Assembly (NCBI RefSeq): GCF_016887565.1
Contig: NZ_CP069396.1
Span: 12,816,001-12,880,000 of the forward strand
Direction: 5' to 3'
From: Archangium violaceum
GTDB lineage: Bacteria; Myxococcota; Myxococcia; Myxococcales; Myxococcaceae
Length of the DNA: 64,000 nt
Shown: positions 34,423 to 43,133 of the stretch, one piece after another
Layout of the letters: each line of letters starts with the position of its first letter
How positions within the stretch are numbered: position 1 is the stretch's first letter
Notes under the pieces: generated by a model
What the model was told of the DNA's origin: nothing
Database searches by the model: none
The model's input: the letters and a program-made list of their open reading frames with translations, nothing else
Program-made: the position numbers and the translations under genes

Positions 34423-37304
34423 GTCACGGAGACCGGCTCTGTCCCACACGGCACCCGTACGAGGAAGGTCGTGCCCGCCGCGCCCGTCTCCACCTCTACC
34501 TTGCCTCCGTGCCCCTCCACCACCTGGCGCACGATGTACAGGCCCAGCCCCAGGCTCCCCGACGGCCGGAACTTGGACATGCCCCGCCGGAACGGCTCGA
34601 AGAGCACCGGCAGCAGCTCCGCCGGCACTGGCTCTCCCTCGTTGGACACCGCCAGCGAGGCCTCGCCTCCCTTGCCGCTCGCCCTCACCACCACCGGCGT
34701 CCCCGCCCGGGCGTGTCTCAGCGCATTGGACAGCAGGTTGGACAACACCTGCCTCATGCGGGTCCCATCCCACCAGCCCTCGCATGACCCGTCCCCCTCC
34801 AGGCGGATGTCGCTGCTCGGGTGCGTCACCGTGAACTCGTCGATGACCTCCCGGCACAGCCGCATCAGGTCGCTCTCCGTGCGCTCCAGCGGGATGCCTC
34901 CCCCCAGCCGCCCGCGCGTGAAGTCGAGCAGGTCCGAGATCATCCGCCCCATCGTGTCCGCGCTGTTGGCGATGCGTCCGGCCATGCGCAGCAGGGCCTC
35001 GGGGGTCGGCTTCTCCAGGCGCTGCAGCGTGCGCGCCCCCAGCGAGATGGCCTGCAGCGGGTTGCGCAGGTCATGACTCACCATGCCCAGGAACTGCTGC
35101 TCCAGCTCGGACCGGCGCCGAGTCTCCTCGAAGAGCCGGGCGCGCTCCAGCGCCTGGGCGCACAACCGGCACAGCGACTCCAGGTGCGCCTTCTCCCGCT
35201 CACTGAGGCGGCGGGGCGTGGAGAAGCTCAACCCCAGCACTCCCACCACCCGATCCCCGCTCACCAGCGGAATGGAGCCCCAGGCGCGGCTCCGGCTGTC
35301 GTGCAACCTCCGGGCGACGTCGGGCCAGCCGCGCTCGAAGGCCTCGTGCGATTCGACCCACACCATGCGCCCCGTGCGCGCCGCGTCCGTGGGAGGCGTC
35401 CGCAGCGAGAGCGGGATGCCCCGGTACGGCTGGACGATGCTCTCCGGATACCCGACGCTGCTGAGGACGAGCAGCTCCTGGCCCTCCACGATGCTGACGG
35501 CGCCCGCGTAGGCGTCCAAGGCCCTGAGCCCGTGCGCCATCACCGCATCCGCCACCTGCCTGGGGGTGAGCGCTTGCGCGAAGATGGCCGTGGTGGCCTG
35601 GAGATCCGCGGCGCGCTGCTCGGACAGCTTGCGCTCGGTGATGTCGCGCACGGTGCCCATCAGCCAGCGCCTGCCGTCCGCGTCCACATGGGCCCGGCCC
35701 CGCGAGGCCAACCACCGCATCACGCCCCTGTCCCGGGGTCCCGTGACCCGGTACTCGGTGTCATAGAGGCCGCCGTTCTCTCCGGAGAACGCGCGCCGTG
35801 ACAGCTCCCGCACCCGCTCGTGGTCCTCCGGGTGGACGATCTCCAGCCACCTGTCCAGACCGGTGCGGGCATTGGGGGAAAGTCCGAACAGCTCCTTCGT
35901 CCGCGCGTCCCACTCCATCGCGCCCGTGGTCGGGTCGTGTCTCCAGACGCCCAGCGCGGCGGAGTCCAGCGCCAGCCGCAGCCGCTCCTCGCTGAGCCGC
36001 AACGACTCCTGGGTGGCCTTCTGCTCGGTGATGTCCTCCAGCGTCAGCACGCTGGCGACGATGCGCCCCTCCGCGTCGCGCACGGGCGCGGCGTTCACCC
36101 GGGAGAGCACCTGGCGCCCATCGTCCCGGTGGACGACGAGCTCCTCGCCCAGCACCACCTCCCCCCCCAGCGCGCGCACCATCGGCAGCTCCGCCAGCTG
36201 ATAGCGCTGACCATGGGGGTAACGGGTGAGCTCCCAGCGGTACGACTCCACGCCTCCCATGGGCACCGCGGAGGCCCCGAGGATGGAGACCAGGCGCTCG
36301 TTGGACAGCAGCATCCGCCCCGAGGGCGCCTCGACGATGAGCACCCCCGTGGGCATCTGGTGCAACACCGCCTGCAGCAACCGCTCCTTGGACTCCAGCT
36401 CGGCCATCAGCTGCGTCAGCTTCCGCTCCGCCTCCCGCCGCGCGGTGATGTCCACCACCAGCGACACGCCCCGGCGCGACTCGCCCTCGAGCAGCGCGCT
36501 GCCCAGGAGGATGTCCACCCGGGAGCCGTCCTTGCGCACGTACTGCTTCTCCCACATCGGGCCCACGCCGTGACGCTTCACCACCTCGACGTTCTGGCGG
36601 TCCGGCTCCTCCCACTCCGGCGGCGTCATCTTCCGCCAGTCGAGCCGGCCCTGCGCCAGCTCCTCGCGCGTGTAGCCCACCATGGCGAGGAAGGTGTCGT
36701 TGGCGTCGAGGACGCTGCCATCCAGGTCCCAATAGAGGGTGCCCACCACGCCGGACTCGCTGAGCCGCTGCGCCCGGGCCTGGGACTTCGCCAGCTCGTG
36801 CTGCAGCCGCTGGTGCTCGACCTGGGCCTGTTCGCGCTCGCGCTGCCGCGCACGCTCCGCGCGCCGCATGCGCACCAGGGCCCACGTCTGCGCCACCAGG
36901 TGCTTGGGCTCGATGGGCTGGGGGATGTAGCCGTCGGCTCCATCCTCGAAGAGCCGCCTCTCCAGCTCCTCGTCTCGCAGCAGTGCGGAGATGTAGAGCA
37001 CGGGGATGGCCGCGGTGGCGGGGTCCTGCTTGAGCTGGCGGCACACGTCGAAGCCGCTCATGTCCGGCAGCCGCGCGTCCAGCACCACCACCTCCGGCAG
37101 CGCCACCATGGCCGCGAGCGCCTCCTGCCCCGTGGCCGCCTCCACGACCTCCATGCCGGCCAGCCGCAGGGTCTGGGCGATGAGGTAGCGCTTGGCCTCC
37201 GTGTCATCGACCACCAACACCCGCCCGTCCAACCGGGGGGCGGACGCAGACGTCTTCCGAGAAACCTCCCTCGGGGAGGGAAGCTGGTCATTGGTGCTCA
37301 ACAC
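34419..37304 (-). CDS. Hybrid REC-PAS-PAS-PAS-GAF sensor histidine kinase (first of a tandem pair)
   Basis: This 961-residue paralogue of the next gene has the same domain order. The receiver has acceptor Asp76 in VVVLDARLPDMSG and QP in place of the conserved KP (GYIPQPIEP). It is followed by PAS modules (GTLYWDLDGSVLDANDTFLA; SEERLRLALDSAALGVWRHD), GAF, HisKA (HDLRNP) and HATPase. No membrane segment is present, so it senses an internal cue or is driven by another kinase. I chose GTG at 37304 because GGGAG lies eight bases upstream and the receiver begins shortly after, as in its partner. The frame stays open to 37397, but that stretch reads poorly. The two proteins differ most around the third PAS and the GAF domain, where ligand specificity would reside. 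Confidence 0.88.
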   Translation of the reverse strand: MLSTNDQLPSPREVSRKTSASAPRLDGRVLVVDDTEAKRYLIAQTLRLAGMEVVEAATGQEALAAMVALPEVVVLDARLPDMSGFDVCRQLKQDPATAAIPVLYISALLRDEELERRLFEDGADGYIPQPIEPKHLVAQTWALVRMRRAERARQREREQAQVEHQRLQHELAKSQARAQRLSESGVVGTLYWDLDGSVLDANDTFLAMVGYTREELAQGRLDWRKMTPPEWEEPDRQNVEVVKRHGVGPMWEKQYVRKDGSRVDILLGSALLEGESRRGVSLVVDITARREAERKLTQLMAELESKERLLQAVLHQMPTGVLIVEAPSGRMLLSNERLVSILGASAVPMGGVESYRWELTRYPHGQRYQLAELPMVRALGGEVVLGEELVVHRDDGRQVLSRVNAAPVRDAEGRIVASVLTLEDITEQKATQESLRLSEERLRLALDSAALGVWRHDPTTGAMEWDARTKELFGLSPNARTGLDRWLEIVHPEDHERVRELSRRAFSGENGGLYDTEYRVTGPRDRGVMRWLASRGRAHVDADGRRWLMGTVRDITERKLSEQRAADLQATTAIFAQALTPRQVADAVMAHGLRALDAYAGAVSIVEGQELLVLSSVGYPESIVQPYRGIPLSLRTPPTDAARTGRMVWVESHEAFERGWPDVARRLHDSRSRAWGSIPLVSGDRVVGVLGLSFSTPRRLSEREKAHLESLCRLCAQALERARLFEETRRRSELEQQFLGMVSHDLRNPLQAISLGARTLQRLEKPTPEALLRMAGRIANSADTMGRMISDLLDFTRGRLGGGIPLERTESDLMRLCREVIDEFTVTHPSSDIRLEGDGSCEGWWDGTRMRQVLSNLLSNALRHARAGTPVVVRASGKGGEASLAVSNEGEPVPAELLPVLFEPFRRGMSKFRPSGSLGLGLYIVRQVVEGHGGKVEVETGAAGTTFLVRVPCGTEPVSVT

Positions 37305-37480
37305 GATGGAGGCTCCCGGTGAGTCCGCGAGGCGGACAGGCGTCAACAACAACGTTCTGCCATGGACCACTCCGAGCCGTCCTCGCGGCAGGGCCACCAG
37401 CTGTCGACCACCTTACGTGGCTCCGCCCAGCCACGGGATGGCATCGGTCCCGCGGCACACCTACATCCCCCGCGGTACCC

Positions 37481-37523
37481 GGGTCGGCTTCTCCAGGCGC
37501 TACAGCGTGCGCGCCCCCAGGGA
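37481..37523 (-). pseudogene. 43-bp scrap of a third copy of the kinase HisKA region
   Basis: Read leftward it encodes SLGARTL-stop-RLEKPT, matching the segment after the phospho-His in the kinase at 34419-37304 (DNA 35004-35046), with a CAG-to-TAG change. By eye about 40 of 43 bases match. It sits just upstream of the tandem pair, pointing to an earlier third copy or an aberrant duplication end. Confidence 0.55.
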
Positions 37524-37575
37524 GCCGCCCCGCCACTCCGCGAACACGCGAAACAGGTGACGCGCACCTCGCCGT

Positions 37576-38904
37576 TCAGTCCGAAGGGTGCCTCGCCCCG
37601 AGGGCTGACGAGGAAGGGGCTGCCCGCTCTCCAGGCTCCTCCTTCGTCTCCGGAGGCGGATGCCTCCAACCGGGCCGCCCCACGGGCCTTCTCGGAGGAG
37701 CCTCGGTGGGCAACAGCTCGCCGACATCCTTCCACCCGGCGTGGACGAGCTCCTCGAAGGACGGACCGGTGGCCACGGCCTCGAGCTGGCGCGCCTGCCG
37801 GTCCAGCTCGCGGATGGCGGCGAGCTTCTCGTCGTGGCCGAGCTTCGCGGCGTTCACGGCCGCGCGCAGCACGCGCAGGGTCTCATCGTAGATGTCGAGC
37901 TGCACGGGGTAGGGGTGCCGATCCTTCCCACCCTGGGCGAAGGAGAAGCGCGCGGGATCGGTGAAGCGCGAGGGCGTGCCATGGATGACCTCGGCCACGG
38001 TGGCCAGCGCGGCCACGGTGCGCGCGCCGACGCCGGGGGTGAGGAGCAGCTCGGCGAAGTCCCGAGGGCCCTGCTCGACCGCGGCGGCCAGCGTGCCGTG
38101 GAGCCGGCGCAGGATGACGTCGTCGCGCGTCACCTCCTCGTGCTCGGGCAGTTGCAGGTGCGGCAGGGGCAGCGTGAGGTTGACGGGGGCGGGCTCCTCC
38201 CGGGGACGCAGCTTGCGCAGCGCGCCCACCACCACGTCGGGGCCCTGGGAGACGAGCTCTACCTGAGCGGCTCGGGCCCGCGAGGCGCGCCGGTCGGTGA
38301 GGTTGAGGATGACGCCCTGGGGAGGCCCGGCAATGGCGGCATGGGGCGCGTCCACGAAGCTGCCGAGGCCCTCGGACAACCAGTGGTAGCGCCGGGCCTG
38401 ACGGCGCTCGGTGTTCATGCCCTGCTGCACCACGGCCCAGGCGTTGTCGTCCGAGAGGATGAGGCTGTGGGAGTAGAGCTCGAAGCCATCCTGCACGGCG
38501 GCGCTGTCCACCTTGGCGGTCAGCCGGCTGGCGCGCACGAGCGCATCGGCGTCGATGCCCACGCGGTCGCCGATGATGCGCAGCTCGTCGGGGGTGCGGC
38601 GCGCCTGGACGCCCTTGCCGCCCACCACGTAGAGGCCGAGCTGGCGCGCGCCCGGGGTGAGCCCGCGTTTGAGCGCGCCGAGCACGGTGGTGGTGACGCC
38701 CGAGGAGTGCCAGTCCATGCCCATGACGGCGCCGAAGGCCTGGAACCAGAAGGGGTGCGCGAAGCGGCGCAGCACCTCGTGTCGGCCGTAGTGGAGGACG
38801 AGCGCCTCGACCAGCACGCGGCTCATGCGTGCCATGCGCTCGGCGAGCCAGTCCGGCACCCGGCCGGAGTGAAGAGGGAGATCCGCACTGCCCGTTCTGT
38901 CCAT
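37576..38904 (-). CDS. DUF763 domain-containing protein
   Basis: This 442-residue soluble protein opens RTGSADLPLHSGRVPDWLAE, then ARMSRVLVEALVLHYGRHEV, a typical DUF763 start. The VMGMDWHSSGVTTTVLGALKRGL segment, GKGVQARRTPDEL and LLTPGVGARTVAALATVAEVI blocks also belong to the family. The last of these resembles a helix-hairpin-helix, so nucleic-acid contact is possible. The C-terminal ~45 residues are a basic Pro-rich tail. DUF763 proteins occur in bacteria and archaea with unknown function. The start at 38904 agrees with the family; the gene stands alone on the minus strand. Confidence 0.87.
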   Translation of the reverse strand: MDRTGSADLPLHSGRVPDWLAERMARMSRVLVEALVLHYGRHEVLRRFAHPFWFQAFGAVMGMDWHSSGVTTTVLGALKRGLTPGARQLGLYVVGGKGVQARRTPDELRIIGDRVGIDADALVRASRLTAKVDSAAVQDGFELYSHSLILSDDNAWAVVQQGMNTERRQARRYHWLSEGLGSFVDAPHAAIAGPPQGVILNLTDRRASRARAAQVELVSQGPDVVVGALRKLRPREEPAPVNLTLPLPHLQLPEHEEVTRDDVILRRLHGTLAAAVEQGPRDFAELLLTPGVGARTVAALATVAEVIHGTPSRFTDPARFSFAQGGKDRHPYPVQLDIYDETLRVLRAAVNAAKLGHDEKLAAIRELDRQARQLEAVATGPSFEELVHAGWKDVGELLPTEAPPRRPVGRPGWRHPPPETKEEPGERAAPSSSALGARHPSD

Positions 38905-39094
38905 GATGACTCCGGAGGTAACCTCCAGGAGTCAACCTCTGACCTCGGGTCCTTCTTCACCAGGGGGACCGCGGTAGCAGAAGGCCGCTCGCTCTGCGAA
39001 CGGGCACGCGGGCCGGGTCGAGCAGCCCCGGCTCAAGGGGAGCGCGCGCTCACGGGTATCGGGAAGCCTCCTGCAGGACTCCCCGCGGGCCCGT

Positions 39095-40435
39095 TCAGGA
39101 ACGGTGCCGCTCGGCCACGCGGTAGAGCTGTGTGAGGGAACGGTCCAGCAGGGACTGGCGTGAACGCATGTAGCGATGGGCCCGAACGAAGGGAAACCAG
39201 ACGCGAGGGCCAACGCGCACCTGCATCTCCCCGAGCTTCTTGCGCGGTATCCACTGCCCGCCGAGGTTGCGCACCAGGACTTCTCCCAGGTACGCGGCCA
39301 CGGCCGGTACCGCGTGCTCGTCGATGCGCTCGCGCTCGAAGACCCGCGGGAAGTCCTCGCGCCAGAAGTGGAAGTCGACGTCCGTGAGCGATTCGGGAGT
39401 CTCCTTGAAAACGGAAGGCACCTGGGAGTGCAGGAGCGCCACGAGTTGCTCGGACAGGTGGCCATAGTACCGGCGCACGCGCTCCGGGTCCTCCACGTCC
39501 GGAGGCAGGGCGGACTCCTCGGGGAGCCACTCGTCGGGTTCGGGCGGCTGCCAGGCGTTGAACTCGGCGATTCGACGCTGGCGCTCGCCGAGGGTGACGC
39601 GGTCCACCACGCGCGAGAGGAGTGGAGCCACGTCCGGGTGGAAGCGGGGCTCCACGGGGGCGAGTGTGGCACTGCGCTCGCGCAGGGTGCGCAGGACGGT
39701 GTCGAAGTCCAGCTCCGGACGCAGGTGAACGAAGGCCTGGGCCTGGGCCTGGCGCGCCTCGTCGCTGGCGAAGTCCGCGGCGATGGGCCACGTCACCAGG
39801 AGGACGGAGCCATTGGGCAATGCCTCCACGCGGTGGGCCGGTGTGGACAACATGCGCTCGCGGCCGACGGACTCCACCAACTTGGGGCCAAAGACATTGA
39901 GCCAGGACAACGCGTAGAGCTTGTCGAACCCGTCTCGAATCGACGTCTGCATCTCGCGTCCGAAGCGGGGCGCGTCCGCCAGCTGGTCTTCCGCCAGGCT
40001 GCTGGCGCAGACATGGGTGACCGGGTAGTGGAAGGCCCAGGCACGCACCATGTCCACGAACTCGCGGCAGCGCTCCGCCTCCGCGAAAACGGAGAGCGGT
40101 TGGACAGCGACCCAGATGTACAGCCTGGGACGCAGAGGCGGTAGCCAGAGCCTGAGCGTCATGTCCAACGCCGGGAAACTCGTACGATAGAGCCCGATGG
40201 AAGTGCTGTTTTCGTCTCGCGCCTCCTCCAGCGACTTCCAGAGGGCGGCGCGGGAGTATCTGCGCTGCCGCTTACCCTTGACGACGTCCGGCATCCAATC
40301 GCCCGCGTACTCCTCGAGTGCCTGGAGGAAGGGCTCCAGCTCACGCTCGAATGAGGCCGCCTGGTCGAAGGAGCCCTCGAAGGAGAGCCGAAAACGGTCC
40401 TCCACGTTCAAGTCGTGAAACTCCAGCACCTTCAT
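39095..40435 (-). CDS. Putative immunity protein of a lipoprotein toxin operon
   Basis: This 446-residue soluble protein has no signal peptide. Its ATG overlaps the toxin-like gene's TGA (ATGA, 40432-40435), so the two are translationally coupled. Recognisable blocks are MTLRLWLPPLRPRLYIWVAV, FVDMVRAWAFHYPVTHVCAS, WLNVFGPKLVESVGRERMLS, and a C-terminal half with VRNLGGQWIPRKKLGEMQVR and RYMRSRQSLLDRSLTQLYRV. The N-terminal half may belong to the immunity-52-type proteins seen in myxobacteria, but I cannot confirm this. Position after a large lipoprotein with a nuclease-like C-terminus, and cytoplasmic location, fit an immunity role. The start is fixed by the overlap; a longer frame upstream is antisense noise. 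Alternative: an unrelated accessory protein of the same operon. Confidence 0.6.
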   Translation of the reverse strand: MKVLEFHDLNVEDRFRLSFEGSFDQAASFERELEPFLQALEEYAGDWMPDVVKGKRQRRYSRAALWKSLEEARDENSTSIGLYRTSFPALDMTLRLWLPPLRPRLYIWVAVQPLSVFAEAERCREFVDMVRAWAFHYPVTHVCASSLAEDQLADAPRFGREMQTSIRDGFDKLYALSWLNVFGPKLVESVGRERMLSTPAHRVEALPNGSVLLVTWPIAADFASDEARQAQAQAFVHLRPELDFDTVLRTLRERSATLAPVEPRFHPDVAPLLSRVVDRVTLGERQRRIAEFNAWQPPEPDEWLPEESALPPDVEDPERVRRYYGHLSEQLVALLHSQVPSVFKETPESLTDVDFHFWREDFPRVFERERIDEHAVPAVAAYLGEVLVRNLGGQWIPRKKLGEMQVRVGPRVWFPFVRAHRYMRSRQSLLDRSLTQLYRVAERHRS

Positions 40436-42606
40436 TGGAACAGCACCTCCACTCCCTTGACCGCACCCTGGGTATTGAACATGACCGTATCCAACGTCCT
40501 GGCGTCCGTGGGCTTGAGTGTGCCCCCCTCGTAGATGAGACGGACCCTCTGGACCGGAACCTTGGGACCGAGGTGTTGGAGCGAGGGCCGACGGATGTCC
40601 AGCATCCCGCCGTAGTACCGCAGGGCATCGTTCGCGTCCGCCTTCACCCGCGCTGTCAAAGCTTCCTCCTTCAACAGCGAGAGGTCGCGGCTCTTGAAGC
40701 TGAAGGTCTCCACGCGAGGAGGCTGTCCGGCGGGCGGCTGCTCCTCGATGACGAGCACATCCGCGAAGCGCACCCCCTCGGCGCCCTGCTTCGCCACGCC
40801 CACGTTCGTCTCGATGCGCGGACTGTCGAAGTCCTGGAGGAAGCGGCGCATGGCCCGGGGCAGTGCCGCATCCGCGCGCAACAGGGACACCATGAGCCGC
40901 TCGAACGCCAGCCCCCGAGCGAACTGCCCCCGCATCGTCCCGTAGCCTTCCCACGCCAGGGGCGGCTTCTCCGCCCTGCCCTGCTTCAACTCCGCCAGGC
41001 GCTTCTCCCAGTACGCGACGTACTCGCCCCAGAGCGCGTGCCCCTGGGCTTCCAGCGGCGGGGCGGCCACCGACGGGCGCTGCTTCTCCAGCACCGCCAC
41101 ATCTCCGGACAGACGCGGTCCCGACGCGTCGAGCTCGGCCAGGGCGAGCTTGGCCTCCACGACCTCCCGGCCATGGCCCACCGCCTCGTCCACCAGCGAG
41201 GCCAGGCCACCCAGGCCCTTCCCAGCACCCGCCCTCGCCGAGGTGGGACCCGCACGCTGGGGCCTGGCTTCCGACAGCCACGCCTGAGCCTTCGCCACAT
41301 CGCCCCGGGCCTCGTACAGGGCCAGGGCGGCGGGCTCACCTCCCTCGTACACCAGCAGCGCCGCCTCACGCCGGGCCTGGATGTAGCGAGCCAGTTCGCG
41401 CAGCCCTTGCGCGCCCAACCGCCCCCACAACCGCTCCACCACCTGCGCCAGCCCCTGAAAGCCCAGCTCCGGCACCGGCAGCGGGCCCTGCCGTACCCAC
41501 CCAACCCCCGAGGTGCCTCGGGCCTCACCGAGGTACCGCACGCCCTTGCCCCCAGCGTACAGGCCCACCAGCAACGCCGCGGCCGACAGCTCGCGTGTGG
41601 CCTGCTCGTACTGGCCCTGAGACAGCGAGTACACCCCGTGACACGTGCCGGCCACCAGGTTGTAGAAGCCCACCGGAACGCCGAACGTCAGCGCGTCGAG
41701 GCTCCTGCGCGTCACGCTTCCCGGCGAGAGCGCTTCCAACATCTCCGCCCGCTCCACCGCGTCCAGGGTCTCCTGGTAGGACGGCGGTAACTGCTCCCGC
41801 TGCGCGGAGTACCTCAGAGCCACGGCGCCCTGGCGCAGCTCGCTGGTGGACAGGGCGTCGTTGGCGGCGCCGACCAGACCCCGGGCCACGTCCCCGAGGC
41901 GCTCGGGGCAGTCCGGGTAGTCCGAGAGGCGGAGTCCCCGCTGAAGCAACGCCTCGCGGACGGTGCCCATGCGCCCCAGTGTCTCCCCGAGGTGCTTGTC
42001 CCTGGCCAGCAGCCCGAGCACACCCTTCACGTCATCGTCGAAGGCGGAGTGGAGGAGGAAGAGGGCGAAAGGCTCGGCGCGGGCGGCGCCGTACTCCCGG
42101 GTGGCGGTGACGAGGAAGGCGGCGCGCTTGCGGTTGAGGACATCGGCTCCCGCGCGCAGAGGCCCCAGGGAGCCAAGCCGGACGGCGGACCAGTCGTCCA
42201 GCGACTCCAACAGCGGGGCCATGTCCACCCCGCGTTGCAGCTCGATGAACTGCGCGGGCGAAGCGCACGCCAGGAAGGGGGCGAGCACCTCCTGGCTGGA
42301 GGACAGGTGGGGCCAGCCCGGGGGCCGCTTCGCCTCCTCCAGGCAGCTTGCCTCCCGCACGGCATCCGCCGTCCGTCCGGGGAAGCCACCCGCGCTTCCC
42401 TCCGCTTGCCGAGGCCCAGCGTCATGTCGGAACGAGCGGGAGCGCGAGTGCGGGCCAAAGCCACTCAGCAGGCTCCCGCGCGGATGGCCCGTGGCGCACC
42501 CGCCCAGCAGCACCATGACCCCCAGGAGCAACAGGGCCGAGCCGAGGCACCGCTCTCGCCGGGAGCGCCGCCGTCCCACGAGCTGTACGCCAGCCCCCCG
42601 CCTCAC
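40432..42606 (-). CDS. Large lipoprotein, candidate Sit-like polymorphic toxin
   Basis: This 724-residue protein has a lipoprotein signal peptide (LLLLGVMVLLGGC, Cys37). A long helical N-terminal region (~60-300) precedes one hydrophobic stretch (FYNLVAGTCHGVYSL and AAALLVGLYAGGKG, about 305-345), a helical middle, and a compact C-terminal domain from ~570. That domain contains RFADVLVIEE (Asp616) and VETFSFKSRDLS (Glu633, Lys638), resembling the acid-and-Lys core of a PD-(D/E)XK nuclease though with unusual spacing. A lipid-anchored carrier with a variable C-terminal nuclease and an overlapping downstream cytoplasmic gene is the layout of TraA-dependent SitA toxins. That assignment is inference; the sequence is not close to the SitA6-type toxin at 6225. 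A small membrane protein gene lies 4 bp upstream. The start is GTG. Confidence 0.65.
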   Translation of the reverse strand: MRRGAGVQLVGRRRSRRERCLGSALLLLGVMVLLGGCATGHPRGSLLSGFGPHSRSRSFRHDAGPRQAEGSAGGFPGRTADAVREASCLEEAKRPPGWPHLSSSQEVLAPFLACASPAQFIELQRGVDMAPLLESLDDWSAVRLGSLGPLRAGADVLNRKRAAFLVTATREYGAARAEPFALFLLHSAFDDDVKGVLGLLARDKHLGETLGRMGTVREALLQRGLRLSDYPDCPERLGDVARGLVGAANDALSTSELRQGAVALRYSAQREQLPPSYQETLDAVERAEMLEALSPGSVTRRSLDALTFGVPVGFYNLVAGTCHGVYSLSQGQYEQATRELSAAALLVGLYAGGKGVRYLGEARGTSGVGWVRQGPLPVPELGFQGLAQVVERLWGRLGAQGLRELARYIQARREAALLVYEGGEPAALALYEARGDVAKAQAWLSEARPQRAGPTSARAGAGKGLGGLASLVDEAVGHGREVVEAKLALAELDASGPRLSGDVAVLEKQRPSVAAPPLEAQGHALWGEYVAYWEKRLAELKQGRAEKPPLAWEGYGTMRGQFARGLAFERLMVSLLRADAALPRAMRRFLQDFDSPRIETNVGVAKQGAEGVRFADVLVIEEQPPAGQPPRVETFSFKSRDLSLLKEEALTARVKADANDALRYYGGMLDIRRPSLQHLGPKVPVQRVRLIYEGGTLKPTDARTLDTVMFNTQGAVKGVEVLFQ

Positions 42607-42610
42607 ACGC

Positions 42611-42967
42611 TCAGCGCTGTCCGCTGGACAGCACCTTCTCGTCCCGAGGCACTTCGCCCGTGGGCGCCTCCGCGCGCTTCATCCACGACACCACCCGGGC
42701 GGCGATCAGATCCACGTCCTCGGGGGACAGGACGCTCGCGGCGCGCCCCGGCTGGCCCGCCACCCGCCTGCGCTCGGAGGCCTGGGAGTAGCCCTCCGTC
42801 CTACACGAGGACACCACCGCGTGGAGCGCGGACACCTCCTGGCGCAGCTGCTCCAGCTGCCAGGACTGCTCGGCCTGGGCCCGGCTCATGGACATATAAA
42901 GGAGCGCGGTGCTCGTGAACCCGAGGGCAAGACCCAGGAACCAGCCGCGAGGAGTGGAAGTAGGCAT
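42611..42967 (-). CDS. Small single-pass membrane protein, first gene of the toxin-like operon
   Basis: This 118-residue protein has an N-terminal membrane anchor (WFLGLALGFTSTALLYMSM, about residues 9-27), a heptad-like segment (SWQLEQLRQEVSALHAVV) and a basic, Pro/Gly-rich C-terminal part ending in SPEDVDLIAARVVSWMKRAE then APTGEV. It ends 4 bp before the GTG of the lipoprotein at 42606, so the three leftward genes 42967-39095 almost certainly form one operon. The start at 42967 precedes the membrane segment; the frame opens further up without coding character. I recognise no domain. It could help localise or export the lipoprotein. Confidence 0.65.
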   Translation of the reverse strand: MPTSTPRGWFLGLALGFTSTALLYMSMSRAQAEQSWQLEQLRQEVSALHAVVSSCRTEGYSQASERRRVAGQPGRAASVLSPEDVDLIAARVVSWMKRAEAPTGEVPRDEKVLSSGQR

Positions 42968-43133
42968 GGGCACACCACCGGTACCAGAGGTAGGACAGGC
43001 ACGCCAGATACCGGCTGTGCACTGACAAAAGGGTGCCAAGGGGTGGCGTTTAAACGCCAGGGCGTGGTGAGAGGGGCCGGGGAGGCGAGCGGGTGACGCT
43101 CGAAGCGGGGTGGGATAGAGACACCGGCGCCCC

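Noticed and set aside
31600-35076. Long plus-strand frame over the tandem kinases
   Set aside because: It is antisense to two genes with complete kinase domains; its composition (Leu, His, Arg, Gln) and the absence of motifs mark it as a shadow.
38932-39094. Small gene between the DUF763 gene and the immunity-like gene
   Set aside because: A frame ending in a Cys-containing segment is open, but it overlaps the coding region of the downstream gene in another frame and has no start with a ribosome site.
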